Notes: generated by a model not told the origin, from the letters alone. A stretch of DNA of 64,000 nucleotides from Drechslerella dactyloides (GCA_020064725.1 JAGTWJ010000019.1:2914001-2978000), one strand, 5' to 3'; numbered from the stretch's first letter, positions 37,121 to 49,283 are shown. Numbers and translations: made by a program.

Positions 37121-39012
37121 ACGTATTCCACAAGCGAGCGGACCACACAAGCGAGTGGACCACCTCTTAACACCGGTGCGACCACTCCTCTTCCGCACCA
37201 TATTATCTTTATAACTACTATTATAGCTGTTACTATGATTGAATCCTAAATTATTTTAATTATTAAAGCTCTGGAAAAAAATCAAAAATTAAGTATTTGA
37301 GCTATTGCTAAGCTTTATAATATCCTTTATACTATTTTATTATACTGGTATAATGGCTGTACTTTGAAGGTAGATAGTATTTCTAAATCACAAAATCTTA
37401 TAAAATTAAAAAAGGATATTATTATTTAGTATATATTTAAACTATCTGTGTGGTCTTTTTATCTTAGGTTAGGTAGTGTGGAAGATATGGCTAACCAGCT
37501 GTTGTCAATACATGCTAACAATAATATACAACATATTGGTAAGAATTAGGTGACAAACTTTATAAAACATTGTCTAGAGTTTCAAACATGTCTATCTAAA
37601 AAGTACAACTACTAGTAAACTAAATACAAAGACCCAGACTTTATTCAAAAATAGTTTTAGCTTTTATAAATAATAAAAGTAAAATATAGTATTACAAACA
37701 ATAATATCTATAATTTTAATAAAATAGGCTTTATAATGGGCATAATCTTTACAACTATAGTTGTTATAGGAGCTAAAATATACAATAAAACTAAGCTAAC
37801 ACAGCCTAGAAATCACAAATAGGTAACAATTATTTAGGAAATAGGTATAAAAAATTGGGCAATATTGTTATTTATTATCCTAGCTGGTTAATACTATCTA
37901 GCTAGTTGGTATACAGAGACCAATTTATTAAATAATTGGGTTATTATACTCTTTGATAATAACTAGACAATAAATGAGGTTACTATAAAATAATTAAAAT
38001 ATTTTAACTACTTTATAGTACAATACTATATTTTAGACTACTAGCTATTAGTCCTAAATGGCTATAACAGCTATTATTTAATATTTTTTGAGTTTTATTA
38101 TTAAAAATACAAGATTATTATAGTCTACATACTACCATATTCTTCACATTTTTTTTAGTTATTAGATATTAGGTACTTTGGGCTATTGAAGTAGATATAT
38201 AGTTACCAAATGAAAGATTTGATATATATATATATTAACTATATTAGCAAGCTAGAGTTCTTCTTTAAATTTTATAAGATATTTATTACTGTAATAATAT
38301 CTAAGAATATACACAGCAGTTTTGCTGGAACTAGTATTATATCTTATGATCTTGATAGGGTTCTCTTAAAGCTAGATATGTAGCTATTAGTATTTACCCT
38401 AATGAATTCATATCCTAATACTGTAAATACAGTAACCACCTGAATAATAAAAACCCTAATAAATCCTTCAGAAACTAATCTATAATTAGAACTTATTAAA
38501 AACCAGATTACTTAGTATTAGGATAACTCTTTAATATTGTTACTAACTACTGTGGACTAATTTACTAAAGGGGTATAGATAATAATGTATTAATTAGTGC
38601 TTATATAAATAGAGAATATAATACTGTACTCTATTAATAAAATATTAAATAAATACTAACAGGCAAAAAGATAGCATATATAGTATGGAGGTATACTTAC
38701 TATATACTAGGCTAATAAAATCCTAAATAATAATATTATAAGTAAATAAAGTGAGTAGATAGGGTATTTAAATTATTAAAATAGCCTCCAGCTAGAGACC
38801 ATCTCTAGAAAGATAATTTGCTATAGTGATTATAGTGAGCCTAGATATAATATTTGAATATGCTAGTAGGTATCTTAAGCATATAACTAAGTGAATTAGT
38901 ATGTATATAGCCTAGTGTAATGGCAATATGGCCGTAAAGCCGGTGTTTTTGCTGGGGTGGGGTGTTGAGGTGGTCCGCTCGCTTGTGTGGTCCGCTCGCT
39001 TGTGGAATACGT
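37121..39012 (+). mobile_element. Fot1/pogo-like transposon D (1,892 bp)
   Basis: TA-flanked. The left end is ACGTATTCCAC plus AAGCGAGCGGACC and AAGCGAGTGGACC; the right end has both motif copies unmutated. The transposase is on the plus strand and strongly decayed, with no open piece over 60 codons. Triad: Asn (NFNKIGF), Asn (LNGYNS), Asp (LLDIRYF). It belongs to the same end subfamily as F and I, but occupies the same host site as A in the opposite orientation. Confidence 0.9.
37220..38790 (+). pseudogene. Transposase relic of element D (DDE_1)
   Basis: Degraded frame traceable by NFNKIGF near 37,710-37,735, LVLNGYNS near 38,050-38,075 and LLDIRYF near 38,160. It is interrupted by many TAG/TAA codons, including TAG where the family has Trp. 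Confidence 0.75.
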
Positions 39013-39217
39013 TAGTTTAAATATTAATTAATAAAATTTAAAAAAAAAATTATTAATTAATTAATAAAATAGACTAATTAAATATATAATATTTGATATA
39101 TAAAATAATAAAAATATATTAATATATTATTTAAATGATTTATAATTTATAATTTTACTAAAAATTAATTTATAATCTATAATCTATAATTTTATTATAT
39201 ATTTTTGATTTATTATA
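39013..39217. repeat. Host repeat R1, right half, copy 2
   Basis: Matches 30,917-31,120 over about 204 bp. The match ends at the TA where transposon E begins; the sequence right of E (from 41,110) does not visibly continue the match. Confidence 0.65.
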
Positions 39218-41109
39218 ACGTCAAAGATAAGCGAGCGAGCCGGACAAGCGAGCGAGCCACCTCACCACCCCACCCTAATAAAAACACCGGCTTCACTACC
39301 ACACTGCTATTATGCTGGCCTAGATATATACCAAATAACTTATATACATACTTAAAATATCTACTAGTATATTCAAATATTATATCCAGGCTTATTATAA
39401 TTACCATAGCAGCATATATATATAGAGGTAGCCTCTAGTTGGGGGGTGCGCTGGTGCTTTAAAAACACTAGTTATTCAACCATTTCATTTATAGTATTAT
39501 TATCTAGGATTTTATTAGCCTAGTATATAGTAAGTATACCCTCATATTGTATATACTATCTTTTCAGCTACCAACACTTGCTCAGTAGCTCATTTACAAA
39601 GCAAAACATTATATTCTTTATATATATAAACACCATTTAGTATATTATTGTTTGTGCCCCTTTAGATAGTTAGTCTATAGTTACTAACAACAATATAGGA
39701 GAGATATTCTAGTATTAAATAATCTGGTTTTTAATTAGGTTTGTTTGTAGGCTAGTTTTTGATAGATTTAATGGTATCTTTGTAGTCCAGGTAGCTTCTG
39801 TATTTGTGATACCTAGATATAAATTTATTAGAGTAGCTACTAACAATTATATATCTAGTTTTGATAGAATTCTATTTAAATTATAAGGTATAATACTAGC
39901 TCCAGCAAAGCTGCTGTATATATTTTTAGGTATTATTATAGTAATAAATATTTTATAAAATCTGGAGAGAAATTCTAGTTTAAAAATATAGTTAATATAT
40001 ATGTGTATTAAGCTTTCTATCTCCTTGTTATATATCTGTTTTAGTAGTCCAAAGTAGCTAATATCTAATAGTTGGAAAATATATGAAGAATGTGGTGGTA
40101 TATAGATTATAATAATCTTATATTTTTGACAGTAAAGCTCAAAGGTAGTTGAGTGATAACTTTCATGATCATCTAGGACTAAGAACTGGTAGTCCAAAAT
40201 GCTATACTATATTGTAAATTTATCAAAGTGTTTTAATTATTTAAGGACTAGTTTATTTGTTGTCTAGCTGTTATCAAAAAACATGACTATCCAATTCTTT
40301 GATAGCTTTATTCCTGTATACCAGCTTACTAAATGATATTGCCTAATAAGGATAATAAATGGTGGTATTATATAGCCTTTTGTCCCTATCTTCTAAATAA
40401 TTGTTACCTATTTGTGGTTCTTAGGCTACATTAGCTTTACCTTATTACATATTTCTACACCTATAACAACAGTAGTTGTAGATATTATGTTTATTATAAA
40501 GCCTGTTTTATCAAAATTGTAGATATCACTGTCTATAATGCTATACTTGTATTTCACAGCCTCTATTAACTAAAACCACTTGCTAATAAGTATAAAATCT
40601 TCACATTTCACTCACTAATAATCATATTTCCTAAATAAACATATCTATAGCTCCAGGCAGCATTTAACAAAGTTACCAGCCCATTTCTTACTAATATATT
40701 ACATACTATCACTACTACACATCAACAACAGCTAGTTGGCCATATCTTCCATACTACTAAACCTAAGATAAAAAAAACACACACACAACTCAAGTATATA
40801 CTAAACAATAATGTCCTCTTCTAGCTACATAAGATTCCGTGATTTAGAGTGGCTATCCGCCTTCGCAGCACAGCCACTACACCAGTAGGTGAGGGTGGTT
40901 TTAGGGACGCTGTATAGCTTTACAGCAGCCCAAATACTTAAATTTTCATCTTTCTTGAGAGCTTCAAAAGCTAAAATAATATGGGATTCAGTCGTAGAGG
41001 CAGCCATTGTGGTGGTGGTAGTGGTGTGTGCTAATGATGGAGAGAGGAGGTGTGTAGACAGCGTGTGTGGCCCGGTCGCTTGTCCGGCCCGGTCGCTTAT
41101 CGCGCACGT
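39218..41109 (-). mobile_element. Chimeric Fot1/pogo-like transposon E (1,892 bp)
   Basis: TA-flanked and of normal length, but its two ends belong to different subfamilies. The left end is ACGTCAAAGAT with AAGCGAGCGAGCC twice (as in C). The right end, read inward, is ACGTGCGCGAT with AAGCGACCGGGCC twice, found nowhere else in the window. The transposase is on the minus strand, with pieces 41,007-40,825 (intact-looking N-terminal HTH: NLSIWAAVKLYSVPKTTLTY) and 40,197-39,847. The right-hand 300 bp is visibly richer in G/C than the rest. The triad is still Asp, Asp, Asp, but the frame has stops. Confidence 0.9.
39830..41007 (-). pseudogene. Transposase relic of element E (DDE_1)
   Basis: N-terminal HTH at 41,007-40,825 begins MAASTTESHIILAFEAL and is better preserved than the rest. 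NFDKTGF near 40,510-40,530, FLVLDDHES near 40,175 and LLDISYF near 40,055 keep all three catalytic Asp. Stops lie between the pieces. Confidence 0.82.
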
Positions 41110-42829
41110 TATATAATTTTAAGAATTATTTTATAAAATTTTATTATATAAAAAAAGATAAAATAAAGAAATTTATTATTTTTATAATTTTATAATTTTA
41201 TAATTTTATAGTTTTATAGTTTTTATTTCTTTTATTTTTTTATTATAGTAATAGTATATTTTATTTGTTTTAATTATTAAAAGATATTAATTTTTAAACT
41301 ATATTATATTTTTATTTTAAAATTTAGATAAATATTAATGTTTTAAATAAGATTTTTTGTTATTAGGATAATATTTGTGAATAAATTAGTTTATATTTTA
41401 AAGAAAGATAAGTTATATATATATATATATATATATATATAAGTTTTTTATATTTAATAGTAGTTTTAATATTAAAAAATATAATTCTAAAATAAAATAA
41501 AATTTATTTAGTATAATTATATTATTATAATTAATTTTTTATATTTTTAATGTTTTTTCTAGGTTTTTTTTGGGGTTATTATAATAGTAGGTTTTGTTTT
41601 GTTTAATAAATATTAGGTTTGTTAAGATATTATTTAATAAATTTTAATAAAATATTGTTTTTTGGTTGTTATAAGTTTTTTTTTAATAAGCAGTTTTTTA
41701 TTTAATTAAAAATTTATTACTTAATATTTTTAGATTATTTTTATAGTTTAAGATTTTTTTAATTTTATATTTATTATAATTATTTTTTTAGATTTTTAGA
41801 TTGTTTACTTTTTTTCTAAATCTATTAGGTACAGATTTAAATAAGATAATATAAAATATTTTATAAATTTTAGAGTTTCTAAAAATATAGAATTTAAAAA
41901 GATATTTATTTAATTTTTTAGTTATAGTATATAATCTAAGTTTTTAAAAATTAAATTTTTAATTAAATTTCTTTATTTTAATATTTTTTGTAAATAAATA
42001 TATTTTTTTTTATCTTTTTTTTATTATAATAGTGAGATATATTTTAAACTACAAAGTTTAAATCATTTTTTAAATATTTATAAAGTTTATTTATAAATTT
42101 AGAATATTTTTTTATATTAAATATTTTTTTTTTATAGGTAGAACTAATTATATAGTTTATAGGTTTTAGCCTTATAATATTTTATAAAATATATAATTTA
42201 TAATTAAGTATTTTAATAAATTATAAATAAATTCTATTATAAATAATAATTTTATTTAATTATTCTATATATAATTTAAAAATAATTTAAAATAGATTTT
42301 TACTATCTAAATTACTTATTCTAATATTCTATTAGTTTAAGTTTTTTTTTTATTATTATATTAAATTTAATATTTAAGATATTTATAATATATTTCTAAT
42401 ATTTATTATTAAAAAGAGGATCTTTGTTATAAATATCTTTTTTTTATAATCTATATTAATTAAATATTTATTTATTATAAATTATTAAGAATTATTTTGT
42501 TCTCTAAAAATTATTCTAGGGTTCTAAAATAATAGTTTTGATAAATTTATAGATAATAATTAAAATTTTATTATAAATTTAATTTATTAAAAGATTTCTT
42601 AAATAAGATAATCTTTATACAAAATTATAAATTATAATTTAAAATAGTTTATTAGATATTTTATTAAATTATAAATATTTATATAGTATATATTTTATTA
42701 ATTTATTTTGTAAATATAAATTATATATTTTAATATATTGTTTAATTTATTATTTTATTTTAAATGAAAAGTATTATTATATAATAAGTTTTTATATTCT
42801 TTTGATTTTTAAATATTTATATATAAATA
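41110..42829. other. AT-rich filler between transposons E and F
   Basis: 1.7 kb of low-complexity AT sequence with a TATAATTTTATAATTTTA run near 41,180-41,215 and a dinucleotide (TA)n tract near 41,414-41,441. No coding relic was recognised. Confidence 0.5.
41414..41441. repeat. (TA)n microsatellite
   Basis: About 14 uninterrupted TA units inside AT-rich filler. Confidence 0.85.
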
Positions 42830-44721
42830 ACGTATTCCACAAGCGAGCGGACCACACAAGCGAGCAGACCACCTCAATACCCCACCCCAGCAAAAACACT
42901 GGCTTCACGGCCATACTGCTATTATACTGGGCTATATATATGCTAGTTTGTTTGGTTATATACTTAAGATGCCTGCTGGTATGTTCGAATGTTATGTCTA
43001 GGCTTACTATAATTGCTGTAGCGAATTATTTTTCCAGAGGTAGTCTCTGGCTGGGGGCTGCTTTGATGGTTTAAACATCCTACCTGCTTACCCTGTCTAC
43101 TTATAGTATTATTATCTAGGATTTTATTAGCCTGGTGTATGGTAAGTGTGCTTTTATGTTGTATATATTATCTTTTTATCTGTTGGTGTTTGCTTAATAT
43201 CTTATTAGTAGAGTATAGTGTTGTATTTTTTGCTTATATAAGCACTAGCTGGTGTATTATTATCTGCACTTTTTTAGTGAATTGGTCCACAGCAGCTAGT
43301 AATGATGTTGGAGAGTTATCCTGATGCTGGGTAATCTGGTTTTTGATAAATTCTGATTGTAGGCTAGTTTTTGAAGGATTTATTGGGGTTTTTATTATCT
43401 AGGTGGTTGCTGCATTTATAGTATTAAAATATGAATTTATTAGGGTAGATACTGACAGCTGCACATCTAGTTTTAAGAGGACCCTGTTAGGATTATAAGG
43501 TATAATACCAGCTTTAGCAAAGCTACTGTGTATATTCTTAGGTGTTATTGTAGTAGTAAATGTTCTGTGGAACCCAGAGAGAAACTCTAGCTTGCTGATA
43601 TAGTTGATATGTGTATATATTAAGTCCTTTATCTGGTAATTATATACCTGCTTCAATAGCTTAAAGCACCTAATGTCTAATAACTGAAGAAGATGTGAAG
43701 AATATGATAGCATATAGGTTATAATAATCTTGTGCTTTTGATAGTAAAACTTGAAAGATACTAAATAGTGGCTGTTATAGCTATTTAAGATTAATAGCTG
43801 GTAGTCTGAAATGTAATATCGTGTTATAAAGTGGTTGAAATGCTTTAACTACTCTACAGTAACCTCATTTATTGTCCAGCTGTTATCAGAGAGTATAATA
43901 ACCCAGTTATTTAATAAGTTGATCTTTGTATACCAGCTAACTAGGTGGTGTTGGCTAGCTAAGATAATAAATGGTGGTACTGCCCAACCTTCCACATTTA
44001 TCTCCTGAATAACTATTGCCTATTTGTGATTCCCAGGCTGTGCCAGCTTAGCTTTATTGTGTATTTCAGCTTCTATGATAACTGTAGTTGTAGAGATTAT
44101 GCCTATTACAAAGCCTATCTCATTAAAGTTATAGATATTACTATCTATAATATTATACTTTGTTTTTGTTATTTGTAAAAGCTGAAACTATTTTTGAATA
44201 AGGTTTAGGTCTTCACATTTAGCTTGCTGGTAGTTATATTTTTTAAATAGATATATTTGGAGCTTTGGGTAGTATTTTATAAAGTTTGCTACCCAATTCT
44301 TACTGATGCATTATATACTATTATCAGCATATGTTGATAGCAGCTGGTTGGCTATATCTTCTACACTACCTAACTTAGGATGAAAAGACCATATAGACAA
44401 CTCAAATATATACTGAACAATAATATCTTTTTCTAATTTTATAAGGTTTTATAATTTAGGGGTATTATCTACCTTTGAAATACAGCTATTATACTAGTAT
44501 AATAGAGTAATATAAGGGATGTCATAAAGCTTAACAGTAGCTTAAATACTTAATTTTTGATCTTTTTCCAGAGTTTTAATAGTTAGAATAACTTAGAATT
44601 TAGTTATAGTGGCAGCCATAATAGTAGTTATGGAGGTAATATGGTACGGAAGAGGAGTGGTTGCACCAGTGTTAAGAGGTGGTCCACTTGCTTGTGTGGT
44701 CTGCTTGCTTGTGGAATACAT
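42830..44721 (-). mobile_element. Fot1/pogo-like transposon F (1,892 bp)
   Basis: TA-flanked. The left end is ACGTATTCCAC with AAGCGAGCGGACC and AAGCGAGCAGACC. The right end carries more transitions (ATGTATTCCAC, AAGCAAGCAGACC, AAGCAAGTGGACC), so even the terminal ACGT is mutated. The transposase is on the minus strand, with open piece 43,713-43,399. Triad: Asn (NFNEIGF), Asn (LILNSYNS), Asp (LLDIRCF). It is closely similar to element I along its length, differing mostly by transitions. Confidence 0.9.
43390..44620 (-). pseudogene. Transposase relic of element F (DDE_1)
   Basis: C-terminal DDE half at 43,713-43,399 retains KNIHSSFAKAGIIPYNPN and LLKLDVQL. NFNEIGF lies near 44,105-44,130 and LILNSYNS near 43,775-43,800. 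Stops and two Asp-to-Asn changes make it inactive. Confidence 0.8.
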
Positions 44722-44815
44722 TATATTATAATATAATTACAAAATTTTAAATTATAATTTCTTATCTAAAATATAAAAAAGTTTTTGAAAAAAATATATC
44801 TTCTATAATAAATAA

Positions 44816-45457
44816 CTAGAAGGGTGCGGTGCACCACTTAAACCCGACTGTAAAGCTGCTTCTGCTGTTGTTTATTTTTTTTTTTATTCTTATTAATTAT
44901 TTTTCTATTTATTATTTTTTTATTAATTTTTTTTATTAATTTTTTTTATTTAATTTTTTTATTTAATTTTTTTTTATTTAATTGTTATTTAAATTTTATT
45001 AAATTTTATATTAATTTTTTATCATTTTTTTATAAATTTTTTATTAATTTTTTTATACAAATTTTACAAGTTGTTTTTTATAAAGGATTTTTTAATAAAA
45101 CTTACTTTTTGAATTTAAAAGTGGATTATCTCTATAATTATTTAATTAAATTATGTGTTGTGGGGATAAACTAGGATTATTATATAATAATTTATAAATA
45201 ATTTTTAATTTATTTTCTGTTATTATATTGTTTATATATATATATATAGGTTTGTTTGTTTATTTATTACTATTTTTATATAATAGATGTAGCTATAATT
45301 GTGGCTGTATTATAAGTATATGGCTATGCTGCTGCCAAAAGTGTTAAAAAATAATACATTTTTGTTAGGCTATCGCCCCTGCAAAATTTAGTAGAAAAAC
45401 CGGCTTGGAGACACTGGGGAGTTCATTCAGCCTCCCTCCTTAACAGTCGGGCATATA
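44816..45457 (-). mobile_element. Helitron-like non-autonomous element H2 (642 bp)
   Basis: Reverse orientation. Read on the minus strand, the 3' end is CAGTCGGGTTTAAGT, hairpin GGTGCACCGCACC, CTTCTAG, followed by T. The 5' end at 45,457 reads TATATGCCCGACTG, giving the same asymmetric inverted repeat as H1. Near the 5' side, GCCTAACAAAAATGTATT matches H1. The interior is AT-rich with a long T/TTTATT run (about 44,870-45,060). No coding capacity. Confidence 0.65.
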
Positions 45458-46460
45458 GTAATTTTTTTAGAATTCTAAAATATCTTTTTTATTATTATAT
45501 TTTTTTAATAATTTTTTTTAAGTTTAATAGTTATTTTAGGTTTAATTTTATAGATAATAATATTAAATTTTTTATTAATAATAATAATGTTTTTATATTA
45601 TTCTAAGATTATTTCTTTATTTATAAAAATATTTTCTATTAAATTTAGTTATCTAATAGTATTAATTTTAAAATTTTTTTTTTTTAAAATAAATAATTTT
45701 TATATTATATTTATTAAATATTTCCTATTAAATTTAATATCTACTAAATTCTTTTTTTGTTAGAAAATAAATAAAAATTTTATAATCTAAAAATATTTTA
45801 AATAATTTAATAATTTATAAATAGACTTTCTATTTTTTATAAATATATAAAATAATTATAAGTTCTTTATTATATATTAGATATCTAGGTTCTATAATAT
45901 TAAATCTATATAATAAATAGGCAATAAGATGTTAATTTTAATTAAATTATTTTTATAATAAGTAGGCCCTTAAGATTATTATAAAAATATTGGCTTTTAT
46001 TCATATTAATAATTTTAAATTATAAAATTTAAAAATTAATATTAAAATAAAAATATTTTTTAAAATTTAAAAAATCTTGATTTTTTTAGTTATTTTAAAT
46101 TATATATATTTTTTTGTTAATTTTTTTAAAAAAAAGGCTAAATAACTATATTTTTAAATGAATTATTAATAATAATTATATAATTTTAAATATTTTATAA
46201 ATAGTTTATTTATTAATTGATATATTAAATCTATATTTAATATAAATTTAAAATTTATAAACCTAAGTATATTATTAAAAAAAAAACTATTTATAAAATT
46301 AGTTTTTTTATATTTTTATTAATTATTTTTTTTTATTATTTTTATCTAATATAATATTTATTATTACAGTTTCTAAGATTTCTAGGGAATAAAATTTTAT
46401 TTAATAATTATATTAATTTTCTAAATAATATTCTAGTGCTAAATTAATGTAACTCTAAAA
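45458..46460. other. AT-rich filler between H2 and H3
   Basis: 1 kb of low-complexity AT sequence; nothing recognised. Confidence 0.5.
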
Positions 46461-46841
46461 CTAGAAGGCTGCTTGCGCAGCACTTAAACCCGACTGATAA
46501 GCGCCATATCGTATTTTTTTTTTTTTTTTTTTGTATGGGCATAAGCATGGGCGGCGTGAGGCGGCGTGGGGCGGCTGAACATTGGCATTGGCATGGGCAT
46601 GGGCATGGGCGTGGGCATGGGCGTGGGCGTGGTGTGCCGAGCATGTTTGTTGTGTGCCGAGCGTGGCTAGTACGCCAGACGTGGCTGTGTGCTGGGCGCG
46701 CCTGTGCTCGGCCGGAGTTTCGGCCGCCGAGGCACGGGCTGTCTAAAATTTCTAAGTTCGCAAAAAACAACACATTTTTTCTGGGCCACCACCCTGCAGA
46801 TTTTGCTGGTGGGTGCCCCTCGTGTGCACCGGGGAGCTCTA
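46461..46841 (-). mobile_element. Helitron-like element H3, 5'-truncated, GC-rich
   Basis: Reverse orientation. The 3' end on the minus strand is CAGTCGGGTTTAAGT, hairpin GCTGCGCAAGCAGC, CTTCTAG, then T. Inside are a 19-base T run (46,514-46,532), a GGGCRT tandem repeat, and GC-rich sequence with GCCGAGC words also seen in H1. The 5' side (TAGAGCTCCCC) aligns with H1 from about 32 bases inside its 5' end, so the terminal TATATGCCCGACTG is missing; the next Helitron end H4 starts at once. It lacks RIP-type decay. Confidence 0.6.
46580..46634. repeat. GGGCRT hexanucleotide tandem repeat
   Basis: Repeated GGGCAT/GGGCGT units inside H3, the most GC-rich stretch in the right 35 kb. The open frames across it are a by-product of the repeat. 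Confidence 0.8.
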
Positions 46842-46890
46842 CTAGAAGGCTGCTACCGCAGCACTTAAACCTAACTGAAACTGAATCCTA
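46842..46890 (-). mobile_element. Helitron-like 3' end H4 (fragment or start of a further copy)
   Basis: On the minus strand it reads CAGTTAGGTTTAAGT, hairpin GCTGCGGTAGCAGC, CTTCTAG, then T. CAGTTAGG differs from CAGTCGGG by two transitions. No matching 5' end was found to the right before transposon G, so its length is unknown. Confidence 0.55.
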
Positions 46891-47392
46891 AGTGTTACTA
46901 GAACTTGTGCTGTCTGCAATTTTTTTAGGTATAAATTTTTACTAAAACTTTATAATGTGTGTAAATTTGTTTTGATGTCTGAATTTAATCTGTTTATGTT
47001 TTGTAATATTTTATTTTTGAATTCTAGACTAGCTATTTTAATTTTTATCTATAGTAATATATAAAAGAGTATTTATAGAGTATAATATTAAAAAATAACC
47101 TCTTCTAATAATTATTCTGTTTTCTGGATGTGATGGATATTTCTTTTGTTGTTGTATTATAATTACTAATTTTTGTATTAAATATGTAGTTATGTTGTTA
47201 TAATATACTGCTAAGTGTGTGTTTATAAATCTGGATAATTCAACTTTTTAATAGTAGGATTTTATTGTATTTGAGAATAGTTTATTTTTATTAGTTCTTA
47301 TGGTTGCTGATGAAAATATAGACTTAGAAGTTTAGGTTCTTAAGAAGGTTAAATATATATCTAATAATATTAGATGATAATAGGAATGTGTA
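46891..47392. other. AT-rich filler between H4 and transposon G
   Basis: About 500 bases of AT-rich sequence, less extreme than elsewhere; it may include the rest of H4. No gene recognised. Confidence 0.45.
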
Positions 47393-49283
47393 ACGTCAAC
47401 GATAAGCGACCGAGCAGCACAAGCGACCGAGCAGCCCGCCCGGCCCCCACCCCCATCCCAACTTTATTACCATATACATCTATAACTGCCACAATAACTG
47501 TCTCTACAACTGAATTCTGAATAATTTTAGCTATTAAAGCTTTAAAAAACAACAAAAAATTAAGTATTTTAGTTATCACTAAACTATATAATATCCTTTG
47601 ATTTATTCTTAGCTATTATTATTACAGCTGTACTTTAAAACGTGATAGTATCCCTAAATTATGAAATCTTATAGATTTAAAAAAAGATATTATTATTTAA
47701 TATATACTTAAGTTATATATACGCTCTTTTTATCTTAGGCTAGATAATGTGGAAGATATGGTCAACCAGCTACTGTTAATATATAGTAATAATAGTATAC
47801 AACATATCAGCAAGCAATAGGCTAATAACTTTATTAAATATCACCCAGAACTACAAACACATCTGTCTAGAAGATATGACTATCAGCAAACAAAATATGA
47901 AGATCCTGTGCTTATTAGTAAGTGGTTTTAGTTAATAAAGGCTATAAAGGCCAAGTACAGTATTACAGACAATAATGTCTACAACTTCAACAAGACTGGC
48001 TTCACAATAGGCATAATATCTATAACTACCATCATTATAGGAGCTGAAGCACACGATAAAGCTAAACTGGTGCAACCTAGGAATCACAAATGGGCAACAA
48101 TTATACAGGGGATAGGTATAGAAGGTTAGACAATACTGCCATTCATTATCCTCACTAGGCAGTACCATCTAGCTAGTTGATATATAGGAACAAAGCTATT
48201 AAAAGATTAGGTAGTCATGCTTTTTGATAATAACTGGATAATAAATGAGTTGGCTTTCAAATAACTAAAGCATTTTAATTAATTTACAGTATAGTACTGT
48301 CTTTCAGATTACTGGTTATTAGTCCTAGATAGTCATAAAAGTTACCATTCAACCACCTTCAAACTGTACTGCCAAAAATATAAGATTATTATAATCTGTA
48401 TGCTACCATATTTATTGCATATCTTTCAGCTACTGGACATTAACTGCTTTAAGCTACTAAAGCAGGTATATAGTAAGAAGATGGAGAGCTTAATACACAC
48501 ACACATCAACCATATCTCTAAGCTAGAGTTTCTCTCTGGGTTTCACAAGGTATTTACTACTGTAATAATGTTTAAAAATATATACAGCAGTTTTGCTGGA
48601 GCTGGTATTGTGCCTTATAATCCTGAAAAAGTTTTATCAAAATTGGATATATAGTTACCAGCAGCTACTCTAGTAAATTCATGCCTGGGTACCATGAATG
48701 CAGCAGCTACCTGGACTATAAAAATACTATTAAATCTATTAGAGGCTAGCCTACAAGCAGGCTTAATTAAAAACTAGATTATCTAGTACTAGAATATCTC
48801 TCCTATATTGTTGCTAGTGGCTGTAGACTAGTTATCTAAAAGGGCACAGACAATAATGCACTAAATAGCACTTATATGTGTAGAGAACATAATGCTTTGC
48901 TCTGCTAATAAGGTGTTAAACAAGTGCTGGTAGTTAAAAAGGTAGTAAATATAGTATAGGGGCACGCTTACTATATACCAGGCTAATAGAATCCTGGACG
49001 GTGATGTTATAGATGAAATGGTTGAGCAGCCAGCACCTTTAAAATGCTAGTGTACCCTCCAGCCGGAGGCTACCTCCGGGAATACATATTACTGTGGCAA
49101 GTATGGTAAATATAGGTATAATATTTGAATGTGTTAGTAGGAATCTTTGGAATCTAAGTAAACAGGGTTTCCCGCCCCTAGGGTGGGAAACCCAATACTT
49201 GTGGTGGTGGTGTATACTTTTGTTGGGGTGGGGTGGGGAGGCTGCTCGGTCGCTTGTCCTGCTCGGTCGCTTATCGTTGACGT
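47393..49283 (+). mobile_element. Fot1/pogo-like transposon G (1,891 bp)
   Basis: TA-flanked with both ends unmutated: ACGTCAACGAT, AAGCGACCGAGCA twice, the same subfamily as B. The transposase is on the plus strand; the best open piece, 48,400-48,654, includes FKNIYSSFAGAGIVPYNPEK. Triad: Asn (NFNKTGF), Asp (LVLDSHKS), Asp (LLDINCF). It is much less decayed than B. Confidence 0.92.
47480..49060 (+). pseudogene. Transposase relic of element G (DDE_1)
   Basis: Remains of an N-terminal HTH lie at 47,500-47,600. NFNKTGF is near 47,980-48,005, LVLDSHKS near 48,320-48,345, LLDINCF near 48,435 and a C-terminal VPYNPEKVLSKLDI block follows. TAG codons replace several Trp codons. Confidence 0.82.

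Noticed and set aside
46535..46891. 118-codon open frame, with a matching one on the other strand
   Set aside because: It lies across the GGGCRT tandem repeat and GC-rich Helitron-like interior; translation is repetitive (His/Gly/Arg) on both strands and crosses the H3/H4 junction. Not a gene.
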